Of a stretch of 64,000 nucleotides of DNA, positions 59,790 through 64,000 are shown one piece after another. Under the pieces are notes generated by a model. That model was given only the letters and a program-made list of their open reading frames with translations, was not told the DNA's origin and ran no database searches. Origin of the DNA: Lithospermum erythrorhizon (lineage: Eukaryota > Streptophyta > Magnoliopsida > Boraginales > Boraginaceae); assembly GCA_019722365.1 (NCBI GenBank), contig JADFUC010001889.1, positions 1,612,001 to 1,676,000 on the forward strand. Direction: 5' to 3'. Made by a program: the position numbers and the translations under genes. How positions within the stretch are numbered: the stretch's first letter is position 1; every line of letters begins with the position of its first letter.

Positions 59790-61443
59790 GTTCAATATGA
59801 TAAGGAAGTGTGCATGAGGCAACCACGTTTTTAAAATTCAATTACATGCACCACAGATGTCACTTCACCAAATACTGCCCCACTCCTTGAGCTTCGCTTT
59901 GAACAGTCTCCCTACTATATTAGGCCTGTTTTGAAATTTTGTAATTCTTCCCCAGGTTTGAGCCTTTCTTTTATTTCTGACCAGTTTGGGTTGCATGTCA
60001 TAGTGTTGAAAAGATCTGAACGTCCAAACCCTTGTACAAAAGCCATAGAATCTAAATATGTATGTCTCATATCCATTGACCCACAATGAAAGTATGTGAT
60101 AGATATACTCTTTTGCCTACTTTACCTCCTGTGACTACTCCAGAAATGACGATGTCTACCATACCTCGATAATACTCCAACCTCATTTTCTTCTGGTTAC
60201 TTCTAAGGAAATCAAGACGCATAGATTCGATCTTAATTTAATTGTAAACTACATACTGCTGGAATAATAGGCCAAATCGCAAAATATATGATCTGTCATT
60301 CTCACGATTTTGTAGCTTGCTTGTACACATAGTACTCTCGGCAACTAACTGTCTTGCGTTTGCCTGCCTCTCTGGTTCTGCATTTGGTTCTCATTCAATG
60401 ATATGTCAGAGTCATTCCCCAGTAGATCATCAATGCCTAGTCCTCTAAAACCTGTTAGAAAACAAGTTATAAGCTAACTTTTAAATAAACACTTTATGTA
60501 ATGTATTAATAATCATTTGGAGTTAAAAGATTACCTTCTTGTTCTCTTGCTATCAATTCCTCAAATGAGCTGAAGTTTGAAATGTTCATATGCGAACCTC
60601 CTTCTTTTTGTCTCAATGAACACCCAACTATCGAAATGTTACTATCGGAATGTTCAAAACGTATAGCAAAGATTGTAAAAGATCGTAGCATCCAAAATAG
60701 TATTAGACCCTGTAACTTTGATGTCCCACTTTTCAGAATAGGTACTGTCCATTTTCATCTTCTATCCATATCCCAGCAACCTCTGTTGAAAGAGGCTTGT
60801 TATATCTTCGTTGATCAAGCCCAGTATCCGATCTAATGACAATGTGATATTGTTCTATATTCTCCAGTTCCAATGCGTGTCTTAAGAACGTCGAATATGG
60901 ATAGGCTCCATGACTTTTAACTAATTTTTCCACCATAGATACATCCAGTAGTGGGCATGTCTACATCCTATTTCACACTTGGTGTTCAAGATCGTAGAAA
61001 TAAAATTGTATACCCGCGAGTCTGTTTGAACCACTTTGAGGTAGAAGATCATTTAGATAATGATGAATTTGGCCCTGAACTCTGACTGTGTAGATACCAT
61101 GGTCCCAGAGTTGGTATTGCTCATCGCCTGTTATACCTATAGATGTAAACGCAAAGTGATTATTATAAGTCGGAATCATGTTCTGAAACTCCCTCGATTT
61201 TGAGTCCGTGCCAGTGATGAGAGAGACCAGATAAGAGGGAAGAATTGATTCAGCCAAAGTAATTTCTCCCTTTGAACAGCATATACAATCCGTTTCTCTA
61301 AAAAACTTGTAAGCTCCACAATATTTACAAGGAGAGACTTTTGGAAGAATGATGGTCCTTTCATCGGAATTTTTAGTCATGTTCTGAAACATGTTCGCTC
61401 TTTCTCTAATAGGCACTGTAATAAAAGATGAAACAAATTTCAA
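59790..61443 (-). pseudogene. Helitron Rep/helicase N-terminal region (fossil)
   Basis: Read on the minus strand, pieces follow the order of plant Helitron replication-initiator/helicase proteins. 61443-60973 has a zinc-binding start (CKYCGAYKFF) and LWDHGIYTVRVQGQIHHYL, then GIQFYFYDLEH. 60936-60733 has IVIRSDTGLDQRRYNKPLST then EVAGIWIED. 60086-59865 has RPNIVGRLFKAKL. Just beyond, around 59870-59795, VVHVIEF, a stop and KRG precede the place of the HUH motif, whose first histidine is missing. Frames change between pieces and the helicase part (Walker motifs) is absent. It is therefore a dead copy. Helitron ends (5' TC, 3' hairpin and CTRR) were not identified. Confidence 0.75.
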
Positions 61444-61697
61444 AAGAAAATCAAAATTTACATATATTTATATTGTAAAGATACTATAAAGCAAATCTAA
61501 TAACATAAATAAAGCAAATCTAATAACATAACAATGTATTATATTAAACTACTCATATGTATATATACCTTCAAAGTGATGGAACAACTGAGATGTCAAA
61601 TGAGGATAACAAGGTAGTCAACTCATGGTAAACCACATCCACCAGTCATATTAGAAGCAGAAAATGAAGAACTGGTAATTGTCGAAGATGTATCATG
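61444..61697. other. AT-rich flank of the Helitron fragment
   Basis: Contains an 18-20-base tandem duplication: AAAGCAAATCTAATAACATAA occurs twice near 61490-61530. No gene. Confidence 0.5.
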
Positions 61698-62205
61698 GCG
61701 TTGTGGCGTGGATATTATATTCTTGGCATTTCTAGCTACATTCCTTCTATCAATATGCTTCAGCACAGTATAGTGAATGAATTACTTTTAATATAAACAT
61801 CGTAATATAATCGAAAGTAGTAAAGGAGTATGTTAAAAACAAATTTCAGAATGATGAAGCTGCTTTGGTCGAATGGTTATTTCAGCTACTTTGCCACTGC
61901 TTCCAACTTAACTAATGTTTTCATCTTGTTTTCCAAATTCTCTCGATACATGGAGTTGTCGTGTGGATATTATATTCTTGACATTGCTAGCTACATTCCT
62001 TTTGTCAATATGCTTCTGCACAGTGTAGTGAATGAATTCCATTTAATATAACATCGTAATATCATCGAAAGCAGTAAAGGAGTATGTCAAAAACAAATTT
62101 CAGAATGATGTGCCTGTTTTGGTCGAATGGTTATTTCAGCTACTTTGCCACTGCTTCCAACTTCATTGATGTTTTCATGTTTTTCCAAATTCTCTTGATA
62201 TCTCT
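61698..62205 (+). repeat. Tandem repeat, two copies of about 255 bases
   Basis: The words GTGGATATTATATTCTTG, GCTAGCTACATTCC, GTCAATATGCTTC, AAAGGAGTATGT, AAACAAATTTCAGAATGATG and GGTCGAATGGTTATTTCAGC occur in the same order in both copies. GATATTATATTCTTG starts at 61711 and again at 61966, which gives a period of 255. The copies are about 90% alike by eye. The 73-codon frame at 61830 lies in the repeat and has no known domain. Confidence 0.85.
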
Positions 62206-62903
62206 TGTTGTTTTCTTTTGTCTTTTTTTTCTTTTTTGATAACATACCATGTGAAAAACATATGAATGCGCTGTTGTCTATAATTTTTTATCTCGCATTG
62301 ATCTCAGAGAGGGTACTATATTAGCTTATAATCTAATATGACAAATACCTACACATAGCTTTGTGCGCCTTTTGTTGATTGCATCTTTATTTGCTGTATG
62401 AGGATGTATTTTTTCATTCAATATAATGGTATCTGTGAGTTGTTAGATACCTAACTACCGTCCTTATTTTACTATTTAGTACCTGCATATTGTTCTCAAC
62501 GTCTCTTATTAATTTCATCTTCGCTTTTTGTATAGATGTCATAGAATCGCCATTGATCTATAATCATATAATATAATATTTGACTATATACTATTAATGT
62601 ATTTAGCAAATGCAGAAGGCTTACCAACCTAAATAGTAATTTTGGTATATATTTTTTGTATGATCTTTATTCATGGTGTACCATAACAATCGATCGAGTT
62701 CACTCGGATCGAAGTTCTTATCATTAACTCTTGATATAAAGCGAAAAGTAACTATAAAAATAGGGTTATACATGAGACATAATTATCTAAAGCAAACGAT
62801 ACCAGCCAATCGAAGAAAAAACAGAAAGGCAATTACAAAAACAAGATCGAAGACTCTTATATACATACAGCTAGTAAACAAGCTCATTGATCTATATAAA
62901 TTC
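62206..62903. other. AT-rich intergenic DNA
   Basis: No gene recognised; a basic 102-codon frame at 62673-62981 is Lys/Asn-rich, extends into the next tandem repeat and is not called. Confidence 0.4.
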
Positions 62904-63199
62904 ACCTACCTCATGATAAATGCAGTAACAATACAAATGCAGCGGAAAAAAATGAACACTATATATGCTCCTTATAGGTAAACAACCTCGATCATCAACA
63001 AACTCACTTACTTGCAGGTTCAATATATGCGCAGATAGCATAAATAAAAGTTTACCTCATTAATATAATGCAGTAACAATATAAATGCAGCAAAACAAGA
63101 TTGAACACTTTGACTGCCTCTTATAAATAAACAACCTCAATCATCAACAACTCACTTACTTGAAGGTTTAACATATGCACAAATAACCACTTTAAACAA
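62904..63199 (+). repeat. Tandem repeat, two copies of about 148 bases
   Basis: ATGCAGTAACAATA starts at 62920 and again at 63068. AAATGCAGC, TAAACAACCTC, ATCATCAACAA, CTCACTTACTTG and ATATGC follow in the same order in both. The period is 148 bases with a few substitutions and small indels. Confidence 0.85.
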
Positions 63200-64000
63200 C
63201 TTAATGAAAGCAGAAAGTACTAAAAAACATGTCAGATTACATATTTAAGAAACAAGCATTAAGTACTTACATAATCTTGTCTACAACTTTTAGGGAATGA
63301 ACTAAATATAACATCACTACATACACAACATACATATATCACAATGGTGCACATTTAATGATCATCCATAAAGAAAAATTTGTACAACATTAGCAAGAAT
63401 TAGGTGACTGACCTTGCTTGAAGCTTCCTGATACTACCACTCTTTGTTATTTGCTCAGAGATATGTGTTTGCAAATTAGTTTGTAGAAATATTTAATACT
63501 TTGGCACTTGATTATGTGGTCATAGATGAGACATAATGCTGAGTAGGCATAATGATAACTTTTTTACAGAAGTAGGTCTTAGGATTTAAGACCCCTAAAT
63601 CCCATAGGAGTTCGAGCAATCGATAAGAGCAGCGAGAAATTTAAATGCGAAAATAAGCAGACACAAAAGGTGCCCACGGGTTCGCCGATGCGAAGGTACG
63701 TCTTTGCTTGAGATCCACTAATAAACCGAAATAATCTATGTTGGTATTTTTCTTTAATCTCGACCACAAAGACTACTCGAGAACAAGATAAACTGCAAGT
63801 TAGCGAGAACAAAAGCATATTCTTGATAATATTAAAAATATAATATTATTCTAGGATGAATTTTCTCTATTCTATGTATTTGTGTGATAAATAAAACTTC
63901 GTGAAATCATCTATATATTTATAGGCTAACAAAACTTAGTAAAAATATGTCTTTTCTTGGAGCTCAGTCTTTAAAAGCTAAGTAAAAATAAAACCGACGA
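63200..64000. other. Intergenic DNA to the window end
   Basis: No gene recognised. The 79-codon minus-strand frame at 63579-63818 has no domain; the T-rich/GC-richer end (63580-63960) includes a TATA-like CTATATATTTATAGG near 63910 and could be part of an LTR that continues beyond the window. Confidence 0.35.

Noticed and set aside
60582..60836. 84-codon plus-strand frame over the Helitron fragment
   Set aside because: Antisense shadow of the Helitron Rep reading frame on the minus strand.
1..64000. CRISPR arrays, bacterial operons, rRNA or intact tRNA genes
   Set aside because: None seen; the spliced genes and repeat content are those of a plant nuclear genome. Tandem repeats here have no regular spacer structure.

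Overview
This is nuclear DNA of a flowering plant, most likely a eudicot. The evidence is AT-rich intergenic DNA, GT-AG spliced genes with short introns, and three recognisable plant gene families. It also holds typical plant transposable elements: Tnt1-like copia, Ty3-gypsy remnants, L1 LINE tail, tRNA-derived SINEs, Stowaway-type MITEs, hAT-like elements and a Helitron. I cannot place it to genus. About 60 kb of the 64 kb is decayed repeat or featureless AT-rich DNA.

Layout. 0-8 kb: T/G-rich DNA with a minisatellite, then a degenerate Tnt1/Tork-like copia element with two LTRs. 8-16 kb: repeat graveyard with a diverged segmental duplication (one copy hit by a SINE, the other by an LTR-like insert), a C-rich/G-rich block and MITEs. 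17.5-21.4 kb (+): START-domain lipid-binding protein gene, 10 coding exons, 583 aa. 25.5-27.9 kb (+): WVD2-like (WDL/TPX2) microtubule-associated protein gene, 7 coding exons, about 483-492 aa, with a damaged splice donor. 28.8-30.9 kb: decayed hAT-like transposon with subterminal tandem repeats. 31-38.9 kb: gypsy-type debris and a LINE 3' end. 42.4-44.7 kb (-): two-domain fasciclin-like arabinogalactan protein (FLA) gene, 3 coding exons, 466 aa. 45.6-46.4 kb: two MITEs side by side. 49.4-54.2 kb: GC-richer gypsy-derived block between two (AT)n microsatellites. 57.3-59.0 kb: hAT-type MITE, SINE head and a second copy of the foldback MITE. 59.8-61.45 kb (-): fossil Helitron Rep/helicase N-terminal region, followed to 63.2 kb by two local tandem repeats.

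The three host genes are unrelated single-copy-style genes and not a cluster. START proteins bind lipids, WDL proteins bind microtubules through a TPX2-type motif, and FLA proteins are secreted cell-wall glycoproteins. Gene models were built by hand from splice signals and reading-frame continuity; all coding lengths close in frame. I found no novel multi-gene system. The most useful leads are the WDL splice-donor change, the decoy donor copy in the FLA intron, the foldback MITE pair, the hAT-like element with tandem subterminal repeats, and the duplication dated by two different insertions.
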